Positions 36,422 through 44,731 of a DNA stretch of 64,000 bases are shown here, piece after piece. This DNA comes from Thermoanaerobacter sp. GTDB taxonomy: Bacteria > Bacillota > Thermoanaerobacteria > Thermoanaerobacterales > Thermoanaerobacteraceae. The DNA lies in contig JADBKJ010000019.1 in NCBI GenBank assembly GCA_014896455.1, positions 57,955 to 121,954 on the forward strand, given 5' to 3'. The stretch's first letter is position 1. Each line of letters begins with the position of its first letter. The translations under genes were made by a program, and so were the position numbers. Under the pieces are notes generated by a model. The model searched no databases, had not been told where the DNA came from, and saw only the letters and a program-made list of their open reading frames with translations.

Positions 36422-36450
36422 TTGCTCCCGCTTTCAAAATGTGATATAAT
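36422..36450 (+). promoter_or_regulatory. Promoter of the lysine riboswitch/regulator transcript
   Basis: TTGCTC (36422-36427) and TATAAT (36445-36450) are 17 bp apart, placing the transcription start about 40 bases before the lysine aptamer. The rest of the gap from 36145 to 36420 is AT-rich and holds nothing else I can recognise. Confidence 0.7.
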
Positions 36451-36496
36451 ATAATTGCACTTTGATAAGCTTTACATCAAAAATAGATATTTTAAT

Positions 36497-36716
36497 AGCG
36501 CATAAATAGAGGAGCGGCCAAGCATGTATTTGGCGAGGTGTTAAGGAGAAGAACCTCTAATACTCGCTGGAGAAGGTTTGGCTGCCGAAAGGGTGAGCTT
36601 GTTCTTGAGCTCATCCTTGGTGGTAAGCACAAAGTTTGCCACTGTCATGGGACCTCCCATGAAGCGCTATTTATGCAGTGAAAATATTTTCATTGCATAA
36701 ATAGCGCTTTTTTTGT
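36497..36716 (+). ncRNA. Lysine riboswitch with ON-type terminator platform
   Basis: The aptamer shows lysine-riboswitch core sequences: ATAGAGGAGCG at the 5' side, GGCTGCCGAAAGGG in the middle, CTTGGTGGTAAGC, GCCACTGTCATGGGA and the closing strand. P1 is formed by GCATAAATAG (36500-36509) with CTATTTATGC (36667-36676). A very strong terminator follows: AGCGCTATTTATGCA (36663-36677) pairs with TGCATAAATAGCGCT (36694-36708), extended by an eight-base inner stem, then TTTTTTTG. The 3' strand of P1 is therefore also the 5' strand of the terminator. Ligand binding should stabilise P1 and prevent termination, giving lysine-induced expression of the downstream regulator. Confidence 0.85.
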
Positions 36717-36794
36717 TAGAAATGGAGAAATACTTACATGCCGAAAACATTTTCACTGTTTTGTTTTTAATTTTAATCTCAAAGGGGGAGTAAG

Positions 36795-38231
36795 ATGAAT
36801 TTAAGGTTAAAAGGATTACCTCAAGAATTTTACCAAAAAGTGCTGGAGATATTATTAGAAAACATTGATTGGGGCATACAAATCACTGATAAAGAGGGTT
36901 ATACAATTTATTATAATAAAGCTTCTTCTCAAATCGATGGAATTCCTGTAGATGAAGCGATTGGAAAGCACGTTTTAGCTATGTTTCCATCCCTTTCTAA
37001 TAGAGAAAGTACAATTTTAAAAGTTTTAAGGACAGGGGAACCTGTTGTCGGACATGAGCAGGAAATTACAAATTGCTATGGACAAAAAGTCAGCCTTTTT
37101 ACTATTACTCTCCCCATTGTAATCGATGGAGAAATATGCGGGGCTATTGATATTTCTAAAAACCTCTCCGAAATAAAAAATCTTATGACAGAAGTGATTG
37201 ATTTGCGAGAAGAAGTGCGAAATAACAGAAAGAAAAGTGCTGTAAAAGAAAACGAGGAAGCTTATTATACCTTTGATGATATTATTGGGGAATCCAAAGT
37301 AGTTACAGAACTAAAGTGCAAGGCTCAAAAAATTGCAAAAAGCAATTCGCCAGTGTTTGTGTATGGTGAGACAGGTACGGGCAAAGAGCTTTTGGTACAA
37401 GCAATTCATAATGCTGGTCCAAGGGAGAATGGACCTTTTATTGCTCAAAATTGCGCAGCCCTTCCTGAAAATTTGATGGAGTCAATACTTTTTGGAAGCG
37501 TAAAGGGAAGCTTTACTGGTGCAGAAAATCGCCCTGGTTTGGTAGAGCTGGCTGACGGAGGGACATTATTTTTGGATGAGATTACTTCTTTAAGTTTTGA
37601 CCTTCAGGCAAAGCTTTTACGCTTTTTGCAGGAAGGGTATATAAGGAGGATAGGAGATAGTAAGGTTCGGAAAGTAGATGTGAGAGTTATTGCTGCTTCT
37701 AACATTTCTCCTTATGAAGCTTTAGAGAAGAAAATTTTAAGACCTGACCTTTTTTATCGATTAAGTGCCATTGTCTTGTATGTGCCACCTCTTAGGGAGA
37801 GAAAAAGTGATATTCCTCTTCTGGTTAAGCACTTTATCAAGGAATTTAATTGGCAATTGGGGAAGGATATAAAAGGGATAAGCGAAGAGGTGGAAAGAGC
37901 GCTTTTAAGTTTGTCCTGGCCGGGAAATGTGCGGGAATTAAAGGGAGTTATAGAGTATGCGGCTAATTTTTGCGAAGGTGAGATAATTCAGTTGCATGAC
38001 CTTCCTGACCACATTTTAAGAAATGCCTTTATAGAGGGAGAAAAAGAGATAGCAGTAGATACTATCGGGATAGAAGGGGATCTAAGAAGCTTTCTAGCAA
38101 AAGTTGAATATGAGCTTATTACTAAAACTTTAAAAAAGACAAATGGGAATATAAGTAGAGCAGCAGAAATTTTGGGTATTCCGAGGCAGACTTTACAGTA
38201 CAAAATAAAAATGTTAAAAATAAATATTTAA
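36795..38231 (+). CDS. Sigma-54-dependent activator of lysine fermentation (PAS-AAA-Fis)
   Basis: This enhancer-binding protein has 478 residues: a PAS sensor domain at about 15-125 (LENIDWGIQITDKEGYTIYYNKAS), a sigma-54 AAA+ domain at about 160-390 with Walker A GETGTGKELLVQAIHN, the sigma-54-contact loop GSFTGAENRPG, Walker B DGGTLFLDEI and WPGNVRELKGVIEYA, and a C-terminal Fis-type helix-turn-helix (NISRAAEILGIPRQTLQYKIK). The sensed signal is unknown. It is translated from AAAGGGGG-ATG beyond the lysine riboswitch, so lysine should control its synthesis, and a sigma-54 promoter lies immediately downstream before kal. Confidence 0.93.
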   Translation: MNLRLKGLPQEFYQKVLEILLENIDWGIQITDKEGYTIYYNKASSQIDGIPVDEAIGKHVLAMFPSLSNRESTILKVLRTGEPVVGHEQEITNCYGQKVSLFTITLPIVIDGEICGAIDISKNLSEIKNLMTEVIDLREEVRNNRKKSAVKENEEAYYTFDDIIGESKVVTELKCKAQKIAKSNSPVFVYGETGTGKELLVQAIHNAGPRENGPFIAQNCAALPENLMESILFGSVKGSFTGAENRPGLVELADGGTLFLDEITSLSFDLQAKLLRFLQEGYIRRIGDSKVRKVDVRVIAASNISPYEALEKKILRPDLFYRLSAIVLYVPPLRERKSDIPLLVKHFIKEFNWQLGKDIKGISEEVERALLSLSWPGNVRELKGVIEYAANFCEGEIIQLHDLPDHILRNAFIEGEKEIAVDTIGIEGDLRSFLAKVEYELITKTLKKTNGNISRAAEILGIPRQTLQYKIKMLKINI

Positions 38232-38242
38232 TTTTGCGTCTA

Positions 38243-38260
38243 ATGCTTAATTTTCAGCAT
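38243..38260. promoter_or_regulatory. Candidate enhancer (upstream activating) site
   Basis: The inverted repeat ATGCT-N8-AGCAT lies about 85-100 bases upstream of the sigma-54 promoter, the usual distance for binding of a Fis-type enhancer-binding protein such as the one encoded just before it. The evidence is position and dyad symmetry only. Confidence 0.4.
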
Positions 38261-38302
38261 AAGATGGGTTTTTATCAGAGTAAGCTGTGAACCTTTAATA
38301 GG

Positions 38303-38330
38303 AAAAGGCCGAAAAATGGCCTTTTTTCTT
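38303..38330 (+). terminator. Terminator after the sigma-54 activator gene
   Basis: AAAAGGCC and GGCCTTTT form a stem with a GAAAAAT loop followed by more Ts. It separates the riboswitch-controlled regulator transcript from the downstream catabolic operon, which then needs its own promoter. Confidence 0.78.
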
Positions 38331-38343
38331 TTTACTCAATGCT

Positions 38344-38360
38344 TGGTATGGATTTTGCAT
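38344..38360 (+). promoter_or_regulatory. Sigma-54 (-24/-12) promoter of the lysine operon
   Basis: TGGTATGGATTTTGCAT matches the sigma-54 consensus TGGCAC-N5-TTGCA, with GG at 38345-38346 and GC at 38357-38358 separated by the required 10 bases. It lies after a terminator and about 50 bases before kal, directly downstream of a sigma-54 activator gene. Confidence 0.75.
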
Positions 38361-38411
38361 AAAAGTTTGAGAAGAGGTTTTCAAGGAATTTGAGAAGGGA
38401 GGGGATACAGG

Positions 38412-38804
38412 TTGAAAGCCACAATAAGAGTCAGGATGAGCCTTCATGATGCTCACTATGGAGGAAATTTAGTAGATGGAGCGAGAATTTTACAGCTTTT
38501 TGGGGATGTGGCGACAGAGCTTTTGATAAGGCACGACGGAGATGAGGGGCTTTTTAGAGCTTATGACAGTGTAGAATTTTTGGCGCCTGTTTATGCGGGA
38601 GATTTCATAGAAGCTACAGGTGAGATAGTAGAAGTAGGAAATACTTCGAGAAAGATGGTCTTTGAGGCGAAAAAGGTGATAGCAGCAAGGCCTGATATCA
38701 GTGATTCTGCGGCAGAAGTGCTGGAAGAACCTATTGTAGTGTGCAGGGCGAGGGGCACCTGTGTTGTGCCAAAAGAAAAGCAGAGGTACAAAAAAGAAGG
38801 GTAG
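38412..38804 (+). CDS. kal: 3-aminobutyryl-CoA ammonia-lyase
   Basis: Kal removes ammonia from L-3-aminobutyryl-CoA to give crotonyl-CoA in lysine fermentation. It is a 130-residue hotdog-fold protein with the family opening [32 protein letters not shown] and [25 protein letters not shown] 38412 is used, seven bases after GGGAGGGG. It is the first gene after the sigma-54 promoter and 11 bases before kce. Confidence 0.9.
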   Translation: MKATIRVRMSLHDAHYGGNLVDGARILQLFGDVATELLIRHDGDEGLFRAYDSVEFLAPVYAGDFIEATGEIVEVGNTSRKMVFEAKKVIAARPDISDSAAEVLEEPIVVCRARGTCVVPKEKQRYKKEG

Positions 38805-38815
38805 GTGAGTGAAGG

Positions 38816-39643
38816 GTGGAGAAATTGATAATTACTGCGGCTATATGCGGAGCTGAGGTTACAAAAAAGCACAATCCTAATGTGCCTTATACTGTTGAGG
38901 AGATGGTGAGAGAGGCTTTATCTGCATATAACGCAGGAGCTAGCATAATTCACTTGCACGTAAGGTATGATGATGGTACCCCTACACAGGACAAAGAAAG
39001 GTTCAAAGAAGTGATTGAAGCGATTAAAGCAAAATGCCCTGATGTCATAATCCAGCCTTCAACTGGTGGAGCTGTTGGCATGACTGCAGAAGAAAGGTTA
39101 CAGCCGGTTTACTTAAAGCCAGAGATGGCATCACTAGACTGTGGCACAATGAATTTTGGCGGAGATGAAATATTTGTAAATACAGAAAACATGATAATAG
39201 AATTTGCCACCAAGATGAATGAACTGGGAGTGAAGCCGGAACTTGAAGTATTTGACAAAGGAATGATAGATACAGCGATAAGGCTTCACAAAAAGGGATA
39301 TATAAAGGCTCCGATGCACTTCAATTTTGTGATGGGAGTAAATGGCGGAATTTCAGCTGAAATGAGGGACTTTGTGTTTTTGATGGAGAGCATTCCCCCA
39401 GGAAGCACATTTACTGCTACAGGAATAGGACGCTGTGAATTCCCTGTAGCTACTATGGCTATACTTGCAGGAGGTCATGTGAGAGTTGGCTTTGAAGATA
39501 ACGTGTACCTCGAGAAAGGCGTTCTGGCAAAGTCCAATGGTGAACTTGTAGAAAAAGTAGTGAGAATTGCTAGAGAGTTAGGTAGAGAAATTGCAACCCC
39601 TGATGAGGCCAGAAAAATATTAGGGTTAGAGGTGAAGCCATGA
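38816..39643 (+). CDS. kce: 3-keto-5-aminohexanoate cleavage enzyme
   Basis: This is a member of the BKACE family. It splits 3-keto-5-aminohexanoate with acetyl-CoA to acetoacetate and 3-aminobutyryl-CoA, a zinc-dependent reaction. The TIM-barrel motifs are visible: ITAAICGAEVTK, ASIIHLHVRYDDGTPTQD with the HxH metal ligands, IIQPSTGGAVGMT, and FEDNVYLEKGVLAKSNGELVEKV with the acidic ligand region. The start is GTG. At its 3' end it overlaps a four-base ATGA with the remnant of a CoA-transferase gene. Confidence 0.94.
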   Translation: MEKLIITAAICGAEVTKKHNPNVPYTVEEMVREALSAYNAGASIIHLHVRYDDGTPTQDKERFKEVIEAIKAKCPDVIIQPSTGGAVGMTAEERLQPVYLKPEMASLDCGTMNFGGDEIFVNTENMIIEFATKMNELGVKPELEVFDKGMIDTAIRLHKKGYIKAPMHFNFVMGVNGGISAEMRDFVFLMESIPPGSTFTATGIGRCEFPVATMAILAGGHVRVGFEDNVYLEKGVLAKSNGELVEKVVRIARELGREIATPDEARKILGLEVKP

Positions 39644-39865
39644 GGAAGGTTGTTACTTTTGAAGAGTTGAAGCCTTTATTGCCGCCTTCCTCTCACGGCC
39701 AAAGGCAAAGTGAGTCTCATAGTTACAGAGCTTGCAGTGATAGAAGTGACAAAAAAGGGACTGCTTCTCAAAGAAATTCACAGGGATACATCTATTGAAG
39801 AGGTCAAGTCTTTGACAGAGGCAAATTTAATTATTCCAGATGATGTAAAATATATGGATGTGTAA
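39640..39865 (+). pseudogene. CoA-transferase subunit remnant in the lysine operon
   Basis: Between kce and kdd the sequence LIVTELAVIEVTKKGLLLKE continues with IPDDVKYMDV and a stop at 39863-39865. This is the C-terminus of the B subunit of a 3-oxoacid or butyryl-CoA:acetoacetate CoA-transferase (AtoA-like). It is preceded by an ATG at 39640 coupled to kce and 15 codons (MRKVVTFEELKPLLP) in a different frame, probably the N-terminus of the A subunit. About 1.3 kb of CoA-transferase sequence is therefore missing. This enzyme normally closes the lysine pathway by passing CoA from butyryl-CoA to acetoacetate. Confidence 0.75.
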
Positions 39866-39892
39866 AATTCGAAGAAGGAGGAGGATATGCTT

Positions 39893-40933
39893 ATGATGGG
39901 ATGCAAATACGGTTCTCATAGAGTAATTGAGCCAAAAGGGGTTTTACCTCAAGCCGCTTATAAAATTTCTAATGATATGAGTGTACTTTATGATAATGAG
40001 ATATTGATTGATGTCATAGCTTTGAACATTGATTCTGCAAGCTTTACCCAGTTAAAAGAGGAGGCAGGGGGAGACCCTGAGAAGATAAAGAAGAAGATCC
40101 TCGAGATAGTAAATGAGAGAGGGAAAATGCAAAACCCTGTCACAGGTTCTGGGGGAATGCTGATAGGCAGAGTAGAAAAAATAGGAGAAGCTCTGGTGGG
40201 GAAAAGGGACCTCAAAGTAGGAGATAAGATTGCGACGCTCGTTTCATTAACTCTTACACCTCTTAGAATAGACGAGATTTTGGATATAAAGATGGATATA
40301 GAAAGAGTTGAAATAAAGGGAAAGGCAATACTTTTTGAGAGCGGGATTTATGCGAAGCTTCCTGAGGATATGGAAGAGACCTTGGCACTGGCTGCTTTAG
40401 ACGTTGCTGGAGCTCCTGCTCAGACTGCTAAATTGGTAAAGCCCGGTCAGAGTGTCATGGTGTTAGGAGCAAATGGGAAATCAGGGATTCTATGTTGCTA
40501 TGAAGCTAAGAAAAGAGTAGGCCCTACTGGAAAGGTTATAGGTGTAGTGAGAAGGGAAGAAGCAAAGAAAAAGGTGGAAGAACTGGAGATATGCCACGAG
40601 GTAGTTATAGCGGATGCTCAAAAGCCTTTGGAAGTTTTGGATAAAGTTCTAAAGGCCAACGGAGGAAAAGAAGTGGATATTGCTATAAACTGTGTAAATA
40701 CGCCTAACACAGAAATGTCCACAATTTTACCTGTGAGAGATGAAGGAATTGCCTACTTCTTCTCCATGGCGACAAGCTTCACAAAAGCAGCCTTAGGAGC
40801 AGAAGGTGTTGGGAAGGATATAACAATGATCATAGGGAATGGATATACAAAAGACCACGCAGAAATTACACTTCAAGAGCTCAGGGAAAATGAAAAATTG
40901 AGAAAAGTTTTTGAAGAAATATATGCTAAATGA
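39893..40933 (+). CDS. kdd: L-erythro-3,5-diaminohexanoate dehydrogenase
   Basis: Kdd oxidatively deaminates 3,5-diaminohexanoate to 3-keto-5-aminohexanoate with NAD. It starts [22 protein letters not shown], typical of the family, and has a Rossmann domain ([32 protein letters not shown]) near residue 185. The ATG at 39893 is preferred by spacing (about eight bases after GGAGGAGG) and by the remembered family start M-K-G-C; ATGs at 39887 and 39896 are alternatives. It is followed closely by kamA. Confidence 0.93.
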   Translation: MMGCKYGSHRVIEPKGVLPQAAYKISNDMSVLYDNEILIDVIALNIDSASFTQLKEEAGGDPEKIKKKILEIVNERGKMQNPVTGSGGMLIGRVEKIGEALVGKRDLKVGDKIATLVSLTLTPLRIDEILDIKMDIERVEIKGKAILFESGIYAKLPEDMEETLALAALDVAGAPAQTAKLVKPGQSVMVLGANGKSGILCCYEAKKRVGPTGKVIGVVRREEAKKKVEELEICHEVVIADAQKPLEVLDKVLKANGGKEVDIAINCVNTPNTEMSTILPVRDEGIAYFFSMATSFTKAALGAEGVGKDITMIIGNGYTKDHAEITLQELRENEKLRKVFEEIYAK

Positions 40934-40970
40934 GGACAGCTGTAATGAATTTAAGGGGGAGATGTATAAA

Positions 40971-42224
40971 ATGAGAGTTAACAGAAGACATGAACTTTTT
41001 GGACATGTACCAGATAGCGACTGGTACAACTGGAAGTGGCAGATTGCAAATAGAATAGAGACAGTAGAAGAGTTGAAAAAATACCTTCCACTGTCGGAAG
41101 AAGAGGAAGAAGCTATTACTAAGGCATTGACAAAGCTCAGAATGGCAATTACGCCCTATTACCTTTCTTTGATAGACCCCAATGACCCTAATGACCCGAT
41201 AAGAAAAAGAGCAGTCCCGACAATCCATGAGCTTTATAAGACACCGGAGGACTTAGTGGACCCGCTTTATGAGGATGTGGATTCACCTGTACCTGGACTT
41301 ACCCACAGGTATCCTGACAGGGTATTGATGCTTGTTACAGACCAGTGCTCCATGTACTGCAGACACTGTACAAGGAGAAGGTTTGCTGGAGAAACTGATG
41401 CTCCCATGCCGATGGATAAAATAGAAAAGCAGATTGAGTACATAAGGAATACCCCACAGATAAGAGATGTGCTGATTTCAGGTGGAGACCCTCTCACTTT
41501 ATCTGATTCAAGGCTTGAAGAAATTATAAAGAGATTAAGAGAAATTCCTCATGTGGAGATAATAAGAATTGGTTCATCAGTACCTGTAGTGCTGCCTATG
41601 AGAATAACTCCAGAGCTTGTCAATATGCTTAAAAAGTATCATCCAATATGGCTCAACACCCACTTCAACCATCCGCATGAGATAACAGAGGATTCAAAGA
41701 GAGCTTGTGAAATGCTAGCAGATGCGGGAATACCTTTAGGAAATCAGACAGTTCTTCTAAGGGGAGTAAATGACTGTGTTCATGTTATGAAAAAGCTAGT
41801 GCATGAACTTTGTAAAATAAGGGTAAGACCTTATTACATCTATCAGTGCGATTTGTCATTTGGGCTTTCTCATTTTAGAACTCCCGTTTCCAAAGGTATT
41901 GAAATTATAGAAGGTTTAAGAGGGCACACTTCTGGTTACTGCGTACCTACATTTGTAGTTGATGCCCCGGGAGGAGGAGGAAAGATTCCTGTTGGACCAA
42001 ACTACGTAATTTCTCAGTCCCATGATAAAATAGTTTTGAGAAATTATGAAGGCGTTATTGTGACGTATGTTGAGCCAAAAGATTACACTCCAGGTCCTTG
42101 TGTATGCGATGAAGAAGTTCCTGAGTCTAAAGGTGTTGCAGGTCTTATGCAGAAGGATACCATTGGAGTATTAGAGCCAGAGAATTTAGAAAGGAAAAAG
42201 AGAAGGAGAAAAGATGAGAAGTGA
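40971..42224 (+). CDS. kamA: Lysine 2,3-aminomutase
   Basis: KamA is a radical SAM and PLP enzyme that isomerises L-lysine to L-beta-lysine, the first step of the pathway. The cluster motif is [12 protein letters not shown], followed by [14 protein letters not shown] (SAM-binding GGD), [12 protein letters not shown] and the PLP-lysine region [19 protein letters not shown]. Length is 417 residues from ATG 40971, which lies about ten bases after AAGGGGGAG; an earlier in-frame ATG at 40911 falls inside kdd. It overlaps kamB by 11 bases. Confidence 0.96.
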   Translation: MRVNRRHELFGHVPDSDWYNWKWQIANRIETVEELKKYLPLSEEEEEAITKALTKLRMAITPYYLSLIDPNDPNDPIRKRAVPTIHELYKTPEDLVDPLYEDVDSPVPGLTHRYPDRVLMLVTDQCSMYCRHCTRRRFAGETDAPMPMDKIEKQIEYIRNTPQIRDVLISGGDPLTLSDSRLEEIIKRLREIPHVEIIRIGSSVPVVLPMRITPELVNMLKKYHPIWLNTHFNHPHEITEDSKRACEMLADAGIPLGNQTVLLRGVNDCVHVMKKLVHELCKIRVRPYYIYQCDLSFGLSHFRTPVSKGIEIIEGLRGHTSGYCVPTFVVDAPGGGGKIPVGPNYVISQSHDKIVLRNYEGVIVTYVEPKDYTPGPCVCDEEVPESKGVAGLMQKDTIGVLEPENLERKKRRRKDEK

Positions 42225-43239
42225 TATTCTTGACCTTATAAAAAATTACAGGACTATCTCTATAATAGGAATGGCAAAAAATGTAGGAAAAACAACTGTA
42301 TTAAATTATCTTATCAGTAAGGCCAGGGGTATTTATACCCTTGGTCTTACCTCTATAGGAAGAGATGGAGAGGAATACGACCAGGTTTCCTTTTTCCCAA
42401 AGCCGCGGATTTACGTTGAAGAGAGCACTTTAATTGCCACAGCGAAGGAAGCACTTTTCCGAAGCGATATAACAAAGGAGATAGTGGGAACTACAGGTAT
42501 ATATACTCCGATGGGAGAAATAATTGTAGCGAGGGCTTTAAGTGATGGCTATGTGGACCTTGCCGGTCCTTCCATTACTAAAGACCTCAAGAGGATAAGC
42601 GAGTTTTTGATCTCAATAGGTGCAGATAAAGTTTTTATAGACGGGGCTTTAAACAGAAAGACCCAGGCTTCTCCAGCTGTATCTGAGGCTACTATTTTAT
42701 CAACAGGAGCTATACTATCTCCTGATATAGAAAAGACAATAGGTGAAACGGTGTTTACAGTAAAACTTCTGACAGTGCAGAAGGAAAGCGATAGAGAAGT
42801 AATTACAAAAGCTAGTAAAATCCTTGAAAATTCAAATTTGGGGTTTATTTATGAAGGCGGAGAGTACAAAACTGTGGAGGTATTAACTGCTATTGATGCG
42901 TCAAAAGAGATTGTAGAGAATTTAAATGGAGCAAAATATGTTGTGATAAGAGGAGTGATTACAGATAAGTTGATCAATGATGTAATGACTTCCACTGATA
43001 GGTATAAAGGAGTAGTTTTCTTGGCAGAGGATGCTACGAAGCTTTTCATAGAGGAAGAAACCTTCTTAAAATTTCAAAAGGCGGGCGGTATTTTTAGGGT
43101 AGTATTTCCTATAAATTTGATCTGTGTTACTGTAAATCCTATATCTCCCACAGGTTACAGATATAATGGAAAAGAATTTTTAAATAGATTGAGGGAGAAA
43201 TTAGATCTTCCTGTCTTTGATGTGATGGGTGGTGATTGA
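42214..43239 (+). CDS. kamB: Lysine 5,6-aminomutase reactivase subunit KamB
   Basis: This is a 341-residue protein with an N-terminal P-loop, [19 protein letters not shown], and the [15 protein letters not shown] block. It is encoded in lysine 5,6-aminomutase operons, where with KamC it reactivates the aminomutase by exchanging damaged corrinoid. The overlaps on both sides (with kamA and kamC) support a protein complex made in step. The role is known family knowledge; no catalytic residue beyond the P-loop can be confirmed here. Confidence 0.85.
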   Translation: MRSDILDLIKNYRTISIIGMAKNVGKTTVLNYLISKARGIYTLGLTSIGRDGEEYDQVSFFPKPRIYVEESTLIATAKEALFRSDITKEIVGTTGIYTPMGEIIVARALSDGYVDLAGPSITKDLKRISEFLISIGADKVFIDGALNRKTQASPAVSEATILSTGAILSPDIEKTIGETVFTVKLLTVQKESDREVITKASKILENSNLGFIYEGGEYKTVEVLTAIDASKEIVENLNGAKYVVIRGVITDKLINDVMTSTDRYKGVVFLAEDATKLFIEEETFLKFQKAGGIFRVVFPINLICVTVNPISPTGYRYNGKEFLNRLREKLDLPVFDVMGGD

Positions 43240-44731
43240 TATTAAATTCCTAACTGAAAAAGAAAGAGAACAAGTAGGATTTAACTATGTTATTTCAAAG
43301 CTTCAAGTTATAACTCCATATGGGAAAGAAGAGCTAAAAAATGCAAGGCCTTATAGGAGAGAAGAAAGAGAAAAACTTGAAAGGGAATATGAGTACGTCG
43401 ACCTTTTGAAGGAAAATTTAGAAAAGGAGAAGGAAATATTTTTTAAGATTTTAAAACCGCTATTTAAGATAAAAGATATAAGGAACAGCCTTAAAAGGTG
43501 CATAGAAGGGAAAGTGTTAGATGAGGTGGAATTTTATGAGATAAAAATTTTCGCTCTACTGAGCGAAGAGTTAAGGCTTTTGATTGGAAGGTTGAATTTA
43601 GATATTGAAGATATAAAGCTTGTTTCTTTAACTCCTGTATTGGACCTTTTGGACCCTCAGAAAAAGAGAATTGCTACTTTTTATGTTTACGATGAATATT
43701 CTAGTAATTTGAAAGAGATAAGAGAAAAGAAAAGGGAAATTGAGAGGCAGATATTTGCAGAAACTGACAGAGAAAAAATTGAAAAATTAAGGGAGAAAAG
43801 GCTTGATATAGTCGCATTGGAACAAAGAGAGGAACTTGAGGTAAAAAAGAGTCTATCTAGAAAGTTACGCAAATATGTAGACCTTATTAAAAAAAATATA
43901 AAAGCTATAGGAAGGTTCGATTTTTTGATGGCAAAGGCTAAACTGGCAATCGAGTACAATGGAGTGAAACCCACGATAAATGACGAGATAAAAATACTCT
44001 TTGAAGATGTTATAAATCCTCAAGTTGCAGATATTTTAAAAACCCAAGAAAGACAGTTTACCCCTCTAACTATTGAATTAAAGAGCGGGACAACTGTTAT
44101 CACAGGAGCCAATATGGGGGGAAAAACTATAGCTTTAAGAACTTTTGCCTTAAATCTTTTGCTTGCCATGATGGGATTTTTCCCTTTTGCTAAAAAAGTA
44201 TCTTTTCCTATGCTGGATTTTATTCATTTTATCTCAGAAGACCTGCAATCAATTTCAAGGGGCTTGAGTAGTTTTGGTGCAGAAGTTATGAAGTTAAAAG
44301 AAATAATAGAAGATGTAAAAAAAGGGACAGGATTTGTGGCATTAGACGAAATAGCAAGGGGTACAAATCCTGAAGAGGGACTTTATATTGTGAAAGCTAT
44401 CTCAAAATATTTGAACGGCTTTTCTTCTATGACTGTATTAGCTACCCATTATGAAGGGGTGATAGAGGATGACATGGTGCACTATCAGGTCGTAGGGCTT
44501 AAAAATGTAAATTTTGAAGAGTTAAGGGAAAGAATCGTTATAGATGAAGAAAATTCAGTAAAAATTCTCCAGGAACATATGGATTATCGATTAGAAAGAG
44601 TAGACCCTAATTGTGAGGTTCCAAAAGATGCCCTTAACATATGCAGAATATTTGGACTTGAAAGAGAAGTTATAGAGCTAGCTGAGACCTATTATAGGAG
44701 GAGGAGAGGGTATGAGAGAGAGCAAGCTTAA
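43229..44731 (+). CDS. kamC: Lysine 5,6-aminomutase reactivase ATPase KamC (MutS-like)
   Basis: This MutS-family ATPase lacks the mismatch-recognition domain. The N-terminal two thirds are helical and charged (EKEREQVGFNYVISKLQVITPYGKEEL). The ATPase domain has Walker A TGANMGGKTIALRTFALN, SSFGAEVMKLKEII and Walker B GFVALDEIARGTNPEEGLYIVKAI, followed by LATHYEGVIEDDMVHYQVVGL. It partners KamB in reactivating KamDE. The start is one of two adjacent GTGs (43229 or 43232), both inside kamB. Its end overlaps kamD by 20 bases. Confidence 0.87.
   Translation: MVIDIKFLTEKEREQVGFNYVISKLQVITPYGKEELKNARPYRREEREKLEREYEYVDLLKENLEKEKEIFFKILKPLFKIKDIRNSLKRCIEGKVLDEVEFYEIKIFALLSEELRLLIGRLNLDIEDIKLVSLTPVLDLLDPQKKRIATFYVYDEYSSNLKEIREKKREIERQIFAETDREKIEKLREKRLDIVALEQREELEVKKSLSRKLRKYVDLIKKNIKAIGRFDFLMAKAKLAIEYNGVKPTINDEIKILFEDVINPQVADILKTQERQFTPLTIELKSGTTVITGANMGGKTIALRTFALNLLLAMMGFFPFAKKVSFPMLDFIHFISEDLQSISRGLSSFGAEVMKLKEIIEDVKKGTGFVALDEIARGTNPEEGLYIVKAISKYLNGFSSMTVLATHYEGVIEDDMVHYQVVGLKNVNFEELRERIVIDEENSVKILQEHMDYRLERVDPNCEVPKDALNICRIFGLEREVIELAETYYRRRRGYEREQA

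Noticed and set aside
39988..41029. Antisense frames in kdd and the kdd-kamA junction as small genes
   Set aside because: They overlap strong coding genes completely and have no independent support.
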